A stretch of 64,000 nt of DNA, from the NCBI GenBank assembly GCA_002163975.1, contig CP019636.1, positions 4,839,501 through 4,903,500 on the forward strand, read 5' to 3'. The DNA comes from Nostocales cyanobacterium HT-58-2. GTDB lineage: Bacteria > Cyanobacteriota > Cyanobacteriia > Cyanobacteriales > Nostocaceae. The notes below the pieces were generated by a model that was not told where the DNA came from, searched no databases, and worked only from the letters and a program-made list of their open reading frames with translations. Both the position numbers and the translations under genes were made by a program. Of this stretch, positions 1 to 8,965 are shown one piece after another; the first letter of the stretch is position 1; the number at the start of each line of letters is the position of its first letter.

Positions 1-961
1 ACTGTTGTGATTGGAGATCTAGTTTTGCTAAAGCGGCGATTAAAAAGTTTTTAATTTCAGTTTGTTGATTTTTTTTGCTTATGGCTTCTTCTTCAGCAAT
101 CAAGCTTGCTAACAAAGATTCATCAGTTCCAGAAGGTAAATCATCTTGTAATTCCCGTTCGCCTTGTCCTGGTTGTGGTAGGTTGAGCGATGATACGGTT
201 GGGTACAAATAGGTACGCACTTGCTTGACACAAATCTGTAACCATTTTTCTAGAGTTTGAGCACTGCATTCTGGTTCTGATAGGTTGAGTTGAGTGAGAC
301 GAAGTTGATTATAGTTTTGGGCAATGAGTTCCCAGGTTTCTTGGTCGGGACGTTGTAACTTGCGATTTTTTGAAGATTTGCTGAGAATATAGCCATTCTC
401 AAAACAAGTCCAGGCTAACAGATAATGAGCAATGATTTCAGGGCTGAGCCCGGCATTTTGTAAAGATTCTTGTAGGCGCTTACGGCTTATTTTCAGCAAT
501 AACCCCCAATCACTGCAAAAATCAATTTCTTGTTTTTGACGCAGTGCATCGCGGATAATATTACCAAAAGCCGTACTGCTATAGCTTTTGAGACTAGCTT
601 GTTGGTTAGGGTCGCAGGCTTTGAGAATTTTGGGAACTTCAGCGATCGCCATCTGAAAACAATCAGACAAGTTACACTGCACACTTGCAAATTGTGGAAC
701 CGTCCTCTTTGCTGCCCAATAACAGCTTTCTTGTAAGTAAGCAGACAAATGCCCTACAGCCAGAGAGTTTGGCGTCTTAAGCCAGGACCTATGCCAGTAA
801 ATCGCCCAAAAATTCTCGTCATTGTCTGTTTGTGGAATTTTGAGCAACGAATTCTGGATACTGCGACGTAAGGAAGCGTCCCACATCCAAGTACTAAAGC
901 AATCTTCCTCAAATTGCAAGAAAGTCGCAAATATTTCCGGGATACTTTGCCGAGAACGCAT
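1..961 (-). CDS. Sigma-70-family RNA polymerase sigma factor-like protein, 3' end cut by window edge
   Basis: An uninterrupted frame runs from ATG at 961 to the left edge (320 codons, no stop). The product begins MRSRQSIPEIFATFLQFEED and contains blocks such as HLSAYLQESCYWAAKRTV, NAGLSPEIIAHYLLAW and QPGQGERELQDDLPSG. I recognise these as the N-terminal and middle part of a cyanobacterial protein family annotated as sigma-70-like; in that family a helix-turn-helix region 4 lies at the C-terminus, which here would be outside the window. No strong Shine-Dalgarno sequence precedes the start. The role is inferred from family resemblance only. Confidence 0.65.
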   Translation of the reverse strand, partial: MRSRQSIPEIFATFLQFEEDCFSTWMWDASLRRSIQNSLLKIPQTDNDENFWAIYWHRSWLKTPNSLAVGHLSAYLQESCYWAAKRTVPQFASVQCNLSDCFQMAIAEVPKILKACDPNQQASLKSYSSTAFGNIIRDALRQKQEIDFCSDWGLLLKISRKRLQESLQNAGLSPEIIAHYLLAWTCFENGYILSKSSKNRKLQRPDQETWELIAQNYNQLRLTQLNLSEPECSAQTLEKWLQICVKQVRTYLYPTVSSLNLPQPGQGERELQDDLPSGTDESLLASLIAEEEAISKKNQQTEIKNFLIAALAKLDLQSQQ

Positions 962-1118
962 GAATTAGTAGGTCGCTAACTAAGGTTGAGATTATCAGAG
1001 TCCAACTATAAATACAAATTCTAGTTGTTTGAAGATTATCAAAAAAATGAGAGTAGAAAATCAACTTTTCTTCGTCAAAATTTAGCTTTAATCTACTTGC
1101 TCTCTTGCTTCACCATTC

Positions 1119-1433
1119 ATGCTACCTTTTCTCAACAGATTTCTGAACTGCTTTGGTTTAGCATATCTGCACTTAATGGAACCGAACGAGGTTGATTTGG
1201 CATCTCATGATGTGATGAAATCAGTAACACCATACTTCCGTAAAATTTACAAAGGGACTATAATTACCAATGGTGGCTACGACCATCCCAAAGCAGATAG
1301 CATACTTGCGCTCGGGGACGCAGATTTGGTTTCCTTTGGCAAGTAATTCCTCGCCAATCCTGACTTGCCCAAACGCTTTAAATTGAATGCATCATTGAAT
1401 ACACCAGATCCAAAAACAGGCGTTGCAGAATAG
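1119..1433 (+). pseudogene. Relic of old yellow enzyme (NADH:flavin oxidoreductase), C-terminal part
   Basis: The translation FGLAYLHLMEPNEVDL, then TIITNGGYDHPKAD and DADLVSFGK, is the C-terminal barrel region of the old yellow enzyme/NemA family. A TAA at 1344-1346 falls where the family has a leucine (VSFGK-L-FLANPDLPKRF), and the frame continues through FLANPDLPKRFKLN to a stop at 1431. The N-terminal two thirds of the enzyme is missing. It is a dead fragment: truncated 5' and carrying an internal stop. Confidence 0.7.
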
Positions 1434-1609
1434 TGGGATGAATTGAGTAGGCAGGGGGTACAGGGAAAGCAGGGGAAGAGATTTTATAACTTGCGAAATC
1501 ATCCTTTGATTCAGCAATGCCCAAAAATATTTTATGATCATAGTGACAAAGGATACACAGATTACCCGTTTCTTGCGACCTCATCAACAGACTCATAGGA
1601 GAATAGCAA

Positions 1610-2263
1610 ATGAGACTGAGCTCATCTACTGTATGGCTTGTTCCAGTCGCTCTGACGTTATTGGGTATTGCAGCCAGTTCTACAAGAGCAAATGCCCAAA
1701 CGACTTATCCATTTAATGTATCTTATGACACAGAAGTTCTCTTGAAACCCATCACGCCTGAGGTTTCAGAAGCGTTTATCTCAGGCTTTAATCCTGATGC
1801 CCCGTACGGTCTCACTAACTTCAGCAGCATGAATTACAGTCAGTTTGACCCCAACACTGGTGTGTTCACATTTGTTGCAGATGCATCAAGGTTTGGTTTA
1901 CAAGGCTTACCAGTAGGGATGGATATCTTCTTTCGCAATGGTGATGAGCAGCTGATTGGAACTAGTAACGCCACAGCTGCAATTAACAACGCAAACGGTA
2001 TATTAGAGGGTTTTGGCACTGTGACCATTACTGGTGGTTCGGGTAGATTCGCTGGTGCTACTGGCATACTGAACTTTTCTGAGACTGAACCACTTGATCA
2101 AGACCCAACTGCTCCGTTGAAAGGTCGAGCATTTTTAAGTGGCTCCTTTCAAACTCCGCAGAGAGTTCCAGAACCAAGTATTAATTTGGCGCTGGCTGGC
2201 GGGCTCATTGGAGCCAGTTTTCTGCTGCGTCAACGCCGCCTTCGTTCTGCTGGGGAGTCATAA
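1610..2263 (+). CDS. Exported protein with PEP-CTERM sorting signal
   Basis: 217 aa. The N-terminus has a positively charged start, a hydrophobic core (VWLVPVALTLLGIAA) and an ARANAQ-like signal peptidase site near residue 29. The C-terminus has VPEPS, a hydrophobic helix (INLALAGGLIGASFLL) and an arginine-rich tail (RQRRLR), the layout of a PEP-CTERM signal that is recognised by exosortase. The middle is rich in G, N, T and S (TITGGSGRFAGATG) and resembles secreted beta-rich cyanobacterial proteins of unknown function. GGAG lies just upstream of the start. Exact role unknown. Confidence 0.75.
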   Translation: MRLSSSTVWLVPVALTLLGIAASSTRANAQTTYPFNVSYDTEVLLKPITPEVSEAFISGFNPDAPYGLTNFSSMNYSQFDPNTGVFTFVADASRFGLQGLPVGMDIFFRNGDEQLIGTSNATAAINNANGILEGFGTVTITGGSGRFAGATGILNFSETEPLDQDPTAPLKGRAFLSGSFQTPQRVPEPSINLALAGGLIGASFLLRQRRLRSAGES

Positions 2264-2397
2264 AGTTCAATAGTTGCTCATCAGTTTGGATGAAAAGATT
2301 TTGCTGTCGGGTGATCGTCCAAACATATTGGCACCTTTATCAACAGGATGCAACGGCAGGGGCCTTGGAATGAGATTTGCGACTTACCACAATACCT

Positions 2398-2484
2398 ATG
2401 AATAATCCCAACTACGGAATGAAAACAGCTTATCTTCAAGATCTAGATGGAACACTGATTGGTTTACACGAGGTTCTTGTGTGA
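2398..2484 (+). pseudogene. Short relic of a glyoxalase/VOC-domain protein C-terminus
   Basis: A 28-codon frame reads NPNYGMKTAYLQDLDGTLIGLHEVL, which matches the closing strand of VOC/glyoxalase proteins (D-P-D-G-N-x-I-E-L-H). Nothing resembling the rest of the domain lies in frame upstream. Treated as a leftover fragment; it may be non-coding. Confidence 0.4.
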
Positions 2485-2529
2485 TATATAAAAAACCAGC
2501 AATTGAACAAGGGAGGTCACTGAAGCGCT

Positions 2530-4194
2530 ATGGCTAAGCCTGTCATCATAACAGTTGACGATGACCCAGAAGTTTTGCAAGCCGTGGCGCGGGATCTACG
2601 GCAGGAATATGGCGATCGCTTCCGAATTATCCGCGCCGAGTCTGGTGCCAGTGCTTTGGAAGCTTTGGAGCAACTCAAACTTCGCAATCAGTCAGTGTCA
2701 CTGTTCCTTGTAGATCAACGGATGCCGCAAATGTCCGGCGTGGAGTTTTTGGAACAAGCCATGTCAATCTACCCGGATGCGAAACGTGCCTTACTCACCG
2801 CCTACGCAGATACCGACGCCGCAATTCGCGCCATCAACAATACAAAAATTGATTACTATTTGATGAAGCCGTGGGACCCACCAGAAGAACGCTTGTATCC
2901 AGTACTGGACGATTTACTGGAGGACTGGCAGGCAACCTTCCACCCACCATTTGAAGGGATTCGCGTCATCGGTAACCGCTGGTCGCCCCATTCTCATCAG
3001 ATTAAAGATTTCCTAGCGCGAAATCAAGTGCCCTATCAGTGGTTGGATATTGAATTATCGGAAGAAGCACAAAAACTAGTAGGATACGCTGAATGTGATA
3101 GATTACAGCTACCTCTTGTCCTCTTTGAGGACGGTTCCCATCTCATGCAGCCATCCAATTTAGAAGTTGCTGGAAAGATAGGGTTGAGAACACAAGCAGA
3201 AAAACCATTTTATGACTTGATTATTGTTGGCGGCGGTCCTGCTGGTTTAGCAGCTGCTGTGTATGGTGCATCAGAAGGGCTACGCACGGTTATGATTGAA
3301 CGTGAAGCCCCAGGAGGACAAGCTGGCACAAGTTCACGTATTGAAAATTACCTTGGTTTTCCTACGGGACTGAGTGGTGGTGATTTGGCACGACGTGCAG
3401 TAACTCAGGCAAGAAGGTTTGGTGTCGAAATTCTTACACCACAGGATGTTACAGGTATTCGCGTAGAAGACCAGTATCGAATTGTGCAATTAGGGGATGG
3501 GAGTGAAATCAGTTGTCACGCCATGATCTTAGCGCTGGGTGTTGCGTGGCGGCGCTTAGATGTCCCTGGACTTGACCGTCTGACTGGTGCAGGGGTCTAT
3601 TACGGTGCTGCACAAGCTGAAGCAATGAGTTGTCAAGGTGAAGAAGTTTACATTATTGGTGGTGCAAACTCAGCAGGACAAGCAGCAATGTATTTTTCTA
3701 AGTATGCTCACCAAGTCACCATGTTGGTGCGTGGTGAATCTCTAACTAAGAGTATGTCCCAATATCTGATTGACCAAATTGCAGAAACACCAAATATTGC
3801 GGTTAAGACACATACTGCTGTGATAGAGGCAAAAGGAGAAACAAGTTTAGAAGCAATTAGTATTCATAATTCTTTCACAGGAGAAACGCGAACCGTTCCT
3901 GCAACATCACTGTTTATTTTTATTGGCGCAGTTCCCCGTACTGATTGGTTAGAAGGCGTGGTGCAACGAGACAATCGCGGCTATATCTTAACAGGTCCCG
4001 ATTTGCAAAAAGATGGACAACGCATTAAGGGATGGACACTAGAACGAGACCCCTACTTGCTAGAAACAAACATTCCCGGTATTTTTGCAGTGGGTGATGT
4101 GCGTCAAGGTTCAGTCAAGCGAGTTGCTTCCGGTGTTGGTGAGGGTTCAATCTGCGTTCAGTTTGTCCATCAATACCTTAGCAACGTGTTGTGA
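2530..4194 (+). CDS. Response regulator fused to glutaredoxin-like domain and thioredoxin-reductase-like flavoprotein
   Basis: 554 aa in three parts. Residues 1-125 form a receiver domain: acidic cluster D10-D12, phospho-acceptor D62 in FLVDQRMP and K113 in LMKPW. Residues 140-220 look glutaredoxin-like, but the active site is WSPHSH, with serines where C-x-x-C is expected. Residues 228-554 are a pyridine nucleotide-disulfide reductase: FAD loop GGGPAG at 234-239, a second dinucleotide loop IIGGANSAGQ and the closing FAVGDVRQGSVKRVA. The usual redox C-x-x-C is also absent; only one cysteine (MSCQGE) sits near it. It may be a signalling oxidoreductase rather than a true thioredoxin reductase. 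Start is preceded by GGGAGG. The cNMP-type kinases downstream are candidate partners (inference). Confidence 0.85.
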   Translation: MAKPVIITVDDDPEVLQAVARDLRQEYGDRFRIIRAESGASALEALEQLKLRNQSVSLFLVDQRMPQMSGVEFLEQAMSIYPDAKRALLTAYADTDAAIRAINNTKIDYYLMKPWDPPEERLYPVLDDLLEDWQATFHPPFEGIRVIGNRWSPHSHQIKDFLARNQVPYQWLDIELSEEAQKLVGYAECDRLQLPLVLFEDGSHLMQPSNLEVAGKIGLRTQAEKPFYDLIIVGGGPAGLAAAVYGASEGLRTVMIEREAPGGQAGTSSRIENYLGFPTGLSGGDLARRAVTQARRFGVEILTPQDVTGIRVEDQYRIVQLGDGSEISCHAMILALGVAWRRLDVPGLDRLTGAGVYYGAAQAEAMSCQGEEVYIIGGANSAGQAAMYFSKYAHQVTMLVRGESLTKSMSQYLIDQIAETPNIAVKTHTAVIEAKGETSLEAISIHNSFTGETRTVPATSLFIFIGAVPRTDWLEGVVQRDNRGYILTGPDLQKDGQRIKGWTLERDPYLLETNIPGIFAVGDVRQGSVKRVASGVGEGSICVQFVHQYLSNVL

Positions 4195-4283
4195 TGTTTT
4201 ACATGAGTTCACAAATCGTCTAGCAGATGAGGTTTCGATCTCTGTCAGACAGGTTCATGTGTTGCTGAAAATCTTAATACTGG

Positions 4284-4373
4284 TAGGACTTACGTGACAA
4301 CGTCATTCTGTCATTGCGACTGAAGGGAAGTCATCGCAAACCTCAATTCTTTGTCATTCGCGCGTAAGTCCTA
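4284..4373. repeat. 90-bp MITE-like element with 11-bp perfect terminal inverted repeats
   Basis: TAGGACTTACG at 4284-4294 is mirrored by CGTAAGTCCTA at 4363-4373. The interior has no open frame and is rich in TCATT/CGCAA words. It sits in the spacer between the flavoprotein gene and the toxin-antitoxin pair. Confidence 0.7.
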
Positions 4374-4430
4374 ACTGAGATTCTTTTGAATTTGATGTCA
4401 ACATGAATTTAGAACCCACAGGTGACACAC

Positions 4431-4655
4431 ATGCAAGAAATAACTCTCACGGAAGCATCGAAAAATTTAGCTGAATTAGTTGAAGCTGCTATGAGTGGTG
4501 AAGAAATTGTGATTACAAAAGACAATCAGCCTGTGATTAAACTAACTCCTGTGCTACCAATAAAACGCCGTCGCCGTGCAGGAAGTGCTAAAGGCTTGGT
4601 TACAATATCTGATGATTTCGATGAACCGTTAGAAGATTTTAAGGACTATATGTAA
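4431..4655 (+). CDS. Type II antitoxin, Phd/YefM family
   Basis: 74 aa starting MQEITLTEASKNLAELVEA, with GEEIVITKDNQPVIKL: the classic Phd/YefM fold that binds DNA and neutralises a PIN or RelE toxin. The ATG at 4431 fits the family start; a GTG at 4422 would add three residues. The stop overlaps the start of the downstream PIN gene (TAATG), as in a two-gene toxin-antitoxin operon. The toxin partner is broken, so this antitoxin is now an orphan. Confidence 0.85.
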   Translation: MQEITLTEASKNLAELVEAAMSGEEIVITKDNQPVIKLTPVLPIKRRRRAGSAKGLVTISDDFDEPLEDFKDYM

Positions 4656-5041
4656 TGAGGTTGTTGCTAGACACTCATGTCTTCATTTGGTACATTCTAG
4701 ACATTCAACAACTCAGTACTACAGTACGGGCGCTAATTGACAATGAAGACAACGAAATTATGCTCAGTACAGCCAGTATCTAGGAAATAGCGATTAAACA
4801 CAGCACAGGCAAGCTAAGTTTTAGTCTGCCATTTCAGGTATTTATAGAACAGTAACTGAGTCTTAATGACTTCTCTTTACTAGATATCAACCTTGATCAT
4901 CTTGCTGTTGTCGCAAGTTTACCTTTTCACCATCGCGATCCATTTGACAGACTTTTGATTGAACAGTCTATCGTTGAAAAAATATCTATTTTCAGTGTTG
5001 ATTCAGCCTTTGATGCCTATCCTATTAAGCGGCTGTGGTAG
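4655..5041 (+). pseudogene. VapC-type PIN-domain toxin with two in-frame stops
   Basis: In one frame the sequence reads MRLLLDTHVFIWYI, LSTASI-stop-EIAIKHSTGKL, FIEQ-stop-LSLNDFSLL, LPFHHRDPFDRLLIEQS, IFSVDSAFDAY and RLW-stop: a full-length (128-codon) PIN domain with its acidic residues. TAG at 4781 replaces the tryptophan expected in SxxSxWEI, and TAA lies at 4853. The ribonuclease toxin cannot be made full length. It overlaps the intact antitoxin gene by one base. Confidence 0.85.
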
Positions 5042-5070
5042 GTAGTAATTATTTTATATAAGGAGTTGCC

Positions 5071-6477
5071 ATGCTGCACGACCCAAATCAAATGACGCTG
5101 TTTCCTAAGTTACCAGATGATGCTTTAGAGGAACTCAAGCAGTTTGGTAAAGAAATACAACTGAATACGGGCGATGTGCTGTTTAGTGAGGGTGACTCAA
5201 AATATCATTTTTATGTTGTTTTAGAAGGCGAAATTGAAATCACTAAGCAAGTTGGTGTCGAAACCAAATTACTTGCTGTTCACCGTCGTGGTGAGTTTAT
5301 GGGTGAACTTTCGATGCTGACAGGTTCGGGTGCTATTGCGAATGCCCGTGCGATCGCACCCAGTCGTGTTTTGCAAATCGACGTTGAAACATTTAGACAT
5401 ATCCTCATTGAATGTTCGCCTATTGCTGACGTGATTCTCACCGCTATGGCAGGACGAACCCAAGATGTGGAAGCACAACTGCGGCAGCAAGAAAAGATGG
5501 CAGCGCTGGGTAAAATGTCTGCAGGTTTGGCACACGAACTTAATAATCCAGGGGCGGCTGCGCAACGGGCGGCTTCCCAACTACGCGAGAATTTTCAAAA
5601 CTTGCAGACTCTGGCTTTGCAACTCAATTTACTTTCTATTGAACAACTAAAATTTATTACTGATATTCAACATCAAGCCACAGAACACGCTATCCATGCA
5701 GCAAAACTTGACCCTCTGACCTGTAGCGATAAAGAAGACGAAGTGACAGAATGGTTGGAAGACCATGATGTCAGTAATAGTTGGAAACTTGCCCCCACAC
5801 TCGTCAACGCTGGATTATACACAGAGAAGCTTGAGACTCTGGCTGAGAAGATTCCCACGACTTGTCTTGGTGCTGTTCTTCAATGGTTAGAGGCGACACT
5901 TGAATCTTTTGGGCTAATCAACGAAATTGAGCACAGTACCACCCGTATTTCTGAATTGGTGAAAGCGATTAAAGGCTATTCATACATGGATCAAGCCCCT
6001 GTGCAAGAAATAGATATCCATGAGGGAATTGAAAACACTCTGCTCATCCTCCATCATCGCCTGAAGAAGGGAATTATCGTTAACCGAGAGTATGACCGCA
6101 CTCTGCCAAAAATTTGTGCTTATGCTAGTGAACTTAACCAAGTATGGACAAATTTAATTGACAATGCCATTGATGCAATGAAAGGCAAGGGCAATTTAAC
6201 TATTCGGACTTATAGAGACAATAACTGCCTAATTGTGGAAATTGTTGATACTGGGGTAGGTATTCCACCAGCAATTCAATCTCGAATTTTTGAACCATTT
6301 TTTACAACTAAAGGAGTAGGAAAAGGCACTGGCTTAGGTTTAGAAATTGCTTATCGCATTGTTGTTAACAAACATCACGGCGGCATCCACTTTGAATCGC
6401 AACCAGGTGATACGCGCTTTCGAGTACGCTTACCACTTCAATCTGTGAATTCTTCATGTCAAGGAGTTTCTGAGTAG
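5071..6477 (+). CDS. Sensor histidine kinase with N-terminal cyclic-nucleotide-binding-type domain
   Basis: 468 aa, soluble, no membrane segment. Residues 10-125 are a cNMP-binding-fold domain (GDVLFSEGD, FYVVLEGEIEI, GEFMGELSMLTG). The phospho-acceptor H-box is KMSAGLAHELNNP with His155, followed by a long helical insert and then the ATPase region: N-box NLIDNAIDAM, G1 DTGVGIPP and G2 GKGTGLGLEIAYRIV. AAGGAG precedes the start. A close paralogue lies 570 bp downstream. No response regulator is adjacent except the receiver-flavoprotein fusion upstream. The ligand of the sensor domain is unknown. Confidence 0.9.
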   Translation: MLHDPNQMTLFPKLPDDALEELKQFGKEIQLNTGDVLFSEGDSKYHFYVVLEGEIEITKQVGVETKLLAVHRRGEFMGELSMLTGSGAIANARAIAPSRVLQIDVETFRHILIECSPIADVILTAMAGRTQDVEAQLRQQEKMAALGKMSAGLAHELNNPGAAAQRAASQLRENFQNLQTLALQLNLLSIEQLKFITDIQHQATEHAIHAAKLDPLTCSDKEDEVTEWLEDHDVSNSWKLAPTLVNAGLYTEKLETLAEKIPTTCLGAVLQWLEATLESFGLINEIEHSTTRISELVKAIKGYSYMDQAPVQEIDIHEGIENTLLILHHRLKKGIIVNREYDRTLPKICAYASELNQVWTNLIDNAIDAMKGKGNLTIRTYRDNNCLIVEIVDTGVGIPPAIQSRIFEPFFTTKGVGKGTGLGLEIAYRIVVNKHHGGIHFESQPGDTRFRVRLPLQSVNSSCQGVSE

Positions 6478-6504
6478 AATTTTTACTAAGATTGACTGCA
6501 AGCT

Positions 6505-7059
6505 ATGACTGAAATTTTCCAAACACAGCGCCTGATTATTCGTCAATGGAAACCTGAAGCTGATGCTGTACAAGCTTTTGAAATTTATGGTGATCCAGAG
6601 GTGGTACGTTTTCTCAGTGGCATTCCAGACGAGAGTGTGGAAAACGTACGGATGAGACTGCAGCAAGTCATTGACCGCTATACTCAACTGAATAATGGAT
6701 CTGGTTTATGGGCAATTATTGAAAAGCAAACTGGAGAAATTATCGGAACAAGCCTGTTAAAACAACTACCTGATAATGAAAGCAAATCAACTCAGGACTA
6801 TGAAGTAGGTTGGCACTTAAAAAAAGCAGTTTGGGGTAAAGGTTATGCAACAGAAGCTGGAAGAGGTGCTATTGAGTATGGGTTCAATATGCTGAATTTA
6901 CCAGTCATTTATGCGGTAGTGAAGCCTGAGAATCACGCTTCTATTCGCGTGACTCAACGACTTGATATGACACCAATGGGTCGCACTTGCAAATATTATG
7001 GTGTCGAACTGGAGTTATTTAAAAAGGAGTATTCTAGGGTGTCATCATGCTTGATATAG
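6505..7059 (+). CDS. GNAT-family N-acetyltransferase (RimJ/RimL type)
   Basis: 184 aa. It opens FQTQRLIIRQWKPEADA, has EVGWHLKKAVWGKGYATEAG (acetyl-CoA loop) and closes ENHASIRVTQRLDMTPMGR, the standard arrangement of RimJ/RimL-type acetyltransferases. It starts 27 bp after one histidine kinase gene and its 3' end overlaps the start of the second by 13 bp, so the three genes are probably co-transcribed. Substrate unknown. Confidence 0.9.
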   Translation: MTEIFQTQRLIIRQWKPEADAVQAFEIYGDPEVVRFLSGIPDESVENVRMRLQQVIDRYTQLNNGSGLWAIIEKQTGEIIGTSLLKQLPDNESKSTQDYEVGWHLKKAVWGKGYATEAGRGAIEYGFNMLNLPVIYAVVKPENHASIRVTQRLDMTPMGRTCKYYGVELELFKKEYSRVSSCLI

Positions 7060-8447
7060 AAACTTTACGTCAAGTTCCTCTCTTCTCCAATTTACCAAGT
7101 GAACGTTTGCATTGGTTACTAGAACAGAGTGTAGAAGTATGGCGAGAACCAGGCGAAATCCATCGCCATGAAGGTGAACCTGCTAATCATGTGTTTATCC
7201 TGCTAAAAGGTCAAATTCGGATTACACAAAAAGTGGGCAATCAAGAGATTTTGTTGGCGATGTACGAACCAAAAACGCTGTTTGGTGAATTGCCCGTTTT
7301 AATGGGTCAGACACATTTCTGGGCGAGTGGTCGTGCTGTCACGCACTGCCATATTTTAGAATTGCCAAACCAGGTGTTTTGGGAAATGCTTTCAAGTTGT
7401 ACTTGCGTTATGACCGAGATTCTACGTACCATGGCAGAACGTTTGCAAGCATTACAGACTCTATCACAACACAGAGAAAAACTAGTTGCATTAGGCACTT
7501 TAGCAGCCGGTTTGGCACACGAATTGAATAATCCTGCTTCTGCCTGCCGCAGGGCTGTGGGACAATTACGTCAAACTAGGAAAGTATTGCAACCTTTAAC
7601 TGTAAAGCTGAATCAAAAAGAAATGACCTGTGCGCAAAAAGCTTTTGTAGCCCAGGTGCAACAAGATGCCATCGCCCGTGCCAAAACAGCAACCAAACTC
7701 GATCCACTGACGCAAAGCGATCGCGAAGATGAAATGACGCAATGGCTAGAAGCAAACAATGTTAGCAATAGTTGGAAACTTGCTCCTACCCTTGTGACAG
7801 CCGGACTTGATATTGCATGGCTAGAGAATGTCAAGGAAAATGTCGGTGAATTATTACTGAGCAATACCCTAACTTGGACAGAGATAACTTTGCAAGAATG
7901 GGGTTTGTTAGATGAACTTGACCATTGTACATCCCGAATCTCGACCTTAGTTGATGCCGTCAAAGATTACTCCTACATGGATCGGGCACCTCTGCAAGAA
8001 ATAGACGTACATGACGGTATAGAAAGTACTCTTACAATTTTGAGTCACAAGTTAAAGCATAGCAATGTCGTGGTCACACGGGAGTATGACTGTGAGGTGC
8101 CATTGATTAGTGCTTATGGCAGAGAACTCAATCAAGTTTGGACAAATTTGATTGATAATGCGATCGATGCTCTTGATGGGCAAGATGGTCAAATCTGGAT
8201 TCGTACTAATTGCGAAAGTGACTTTTTACTCGTAGAAATTGCTGATAATGGTCCGGGAATCCCTCCCCAAGTTCAGTCTCATATTTTCGAGCCATTTTTT
8301 ACAACAAAAGGAGTCGGTGCGGGGACTGGATTAGGTTTGCATATTGTCTATCGGATTATTGTAGAACAGCATCAGGGTGATATTCGAGTGTTGTCTCAAC
8401 CAGGAGACACAAGGTTTCAGGTACGGTTACCGATGAAATTGTCATAG
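7047..8447 (+). CDS. Second sensor histidine kinase with cNMP-binding-type domain
   Basis: 466 aa, paralogue of the kinase at 5071-6477 over its whole length. It has a cNMP fold at residues 8-130 (PGEIHRHEGEPANHVFILLKGQIRI, here quoted in parts: HEGEPANHVF, LLKGQIRI), H-box GTLAAGLAHELNNPAS with His158, shared insert words DPLTQSDREDEMTQWLE and NNVSNSWKLAPTLV, N-box NLIDNAIDAL, G1 DNGPGIPP and G2 GAGTGLGLHIVYRII. The pair arose by duplication flanking the GNAT gene and may work together. Confidence 0.9.
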   Translation: MLDIETLRQVPLFSNLPSERLHWLLEQSVEVWREPGEIHRHEGEPANHVFILLKGQIRITQKVGNQEILLAMYEPKTLFGELPVLMGQTHFWASGRAVTHCHILELPNQVFWEMLSSCTCVMTEILRTMAERLQALQTLSQHREKLVALGTLAAGLAHELNNPASACRRAVGQLRQTRKVLQPLTVKLNQKEMTCAQKAFVAQVQQDAIARAKTATKLDPLTQSDREDEMTQWLEANNVSNSWKLAPTLVTAGLDIAWLENVKENVGELLLSNTLTWTEITLQEWGLLDELDHCTSRISTLVDAVKDYSYMDRAPLQEIDVHDGIESTLTILSHKLKHSNVVVTREYDCEVPLISAYGRELNQVWTNLIDNAIDALDGQDGQIWIRTNCESDFLLVEIADNGPGIPPQVQSHIFEPFFTTKGVGAGTGLGLHIVYRIIVEQHQGDIRVLSQPGDTRFQVRLPMKLS

Positions 8448-8573
8448 TTTGCTGATTCTTCAGCAAAGTTTATCAAACCCTAATCCGAAAGGTGTATATC
8501 AACTAGCTGAGGAACACGCTATTATTTTTGCGAAGAATATCCCCTAAAGAGTAGACAATAAAAGGAAAATCCT

Positions 8574-8831
8574 ATGAGTACAAACTGCACACATCTTAAT
8601 CAGGTTCGCGAAGTGACATCCAGCGCCAAAGGTTGCGAAGAATGTCTAAAAACAGGTGATACGTGGGTGCATCTGCGTCAATGTCTCATATGTGGTCATA
8701 TCGGTTGCTGTGATTCGTCAAAAAATAAACACGCGACAAAGCATTTTCACGGTACTGGACATCCAATTGTGAAGTCCTTTGAGCCTGGTGAAGAATGGAA
8801 GTGGTGCTATATCGATAAAACTTTTGTGTAA
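8574..8831 (+). CDS. UBP-type zinc-finger protein
   Basis: 85 aa made almost entirely of one zf-UBP domain: CTHLNQV, CEECLKTG, HLRQCLICGHIGCCDSS, HATKHFHGTGHPIVKSFEPG and WKWCY. The spaced cysteine and histidine pairs are all present. In eukaryotes this fold binds ubiquitin C-termini; free-standing bacterial versions are common and of unknown role. AAAGGAAAA lies upstream of the ATG. Confidence 0.85.
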   Translation: MSTNCTHLNQVREVTSSAKGCEECLKTGDTWVHLRQCLICGHIGCCDSSKNKHATKHFHGTGHPIVKSFEPGEEWKWCYIDKTFV

Positions 8832-8965
8832 AAGAATGACCGTGAACGATTAGACAAGCTAAACATGACACAACAATGGAGAAGAGAAACATAGTTTGCG
8901 ATCGCCCAACGCGAATGTACGTGCCTTGTTTTTGAAAAACCGCCTTACTGCCTAAGTGTATTGCC

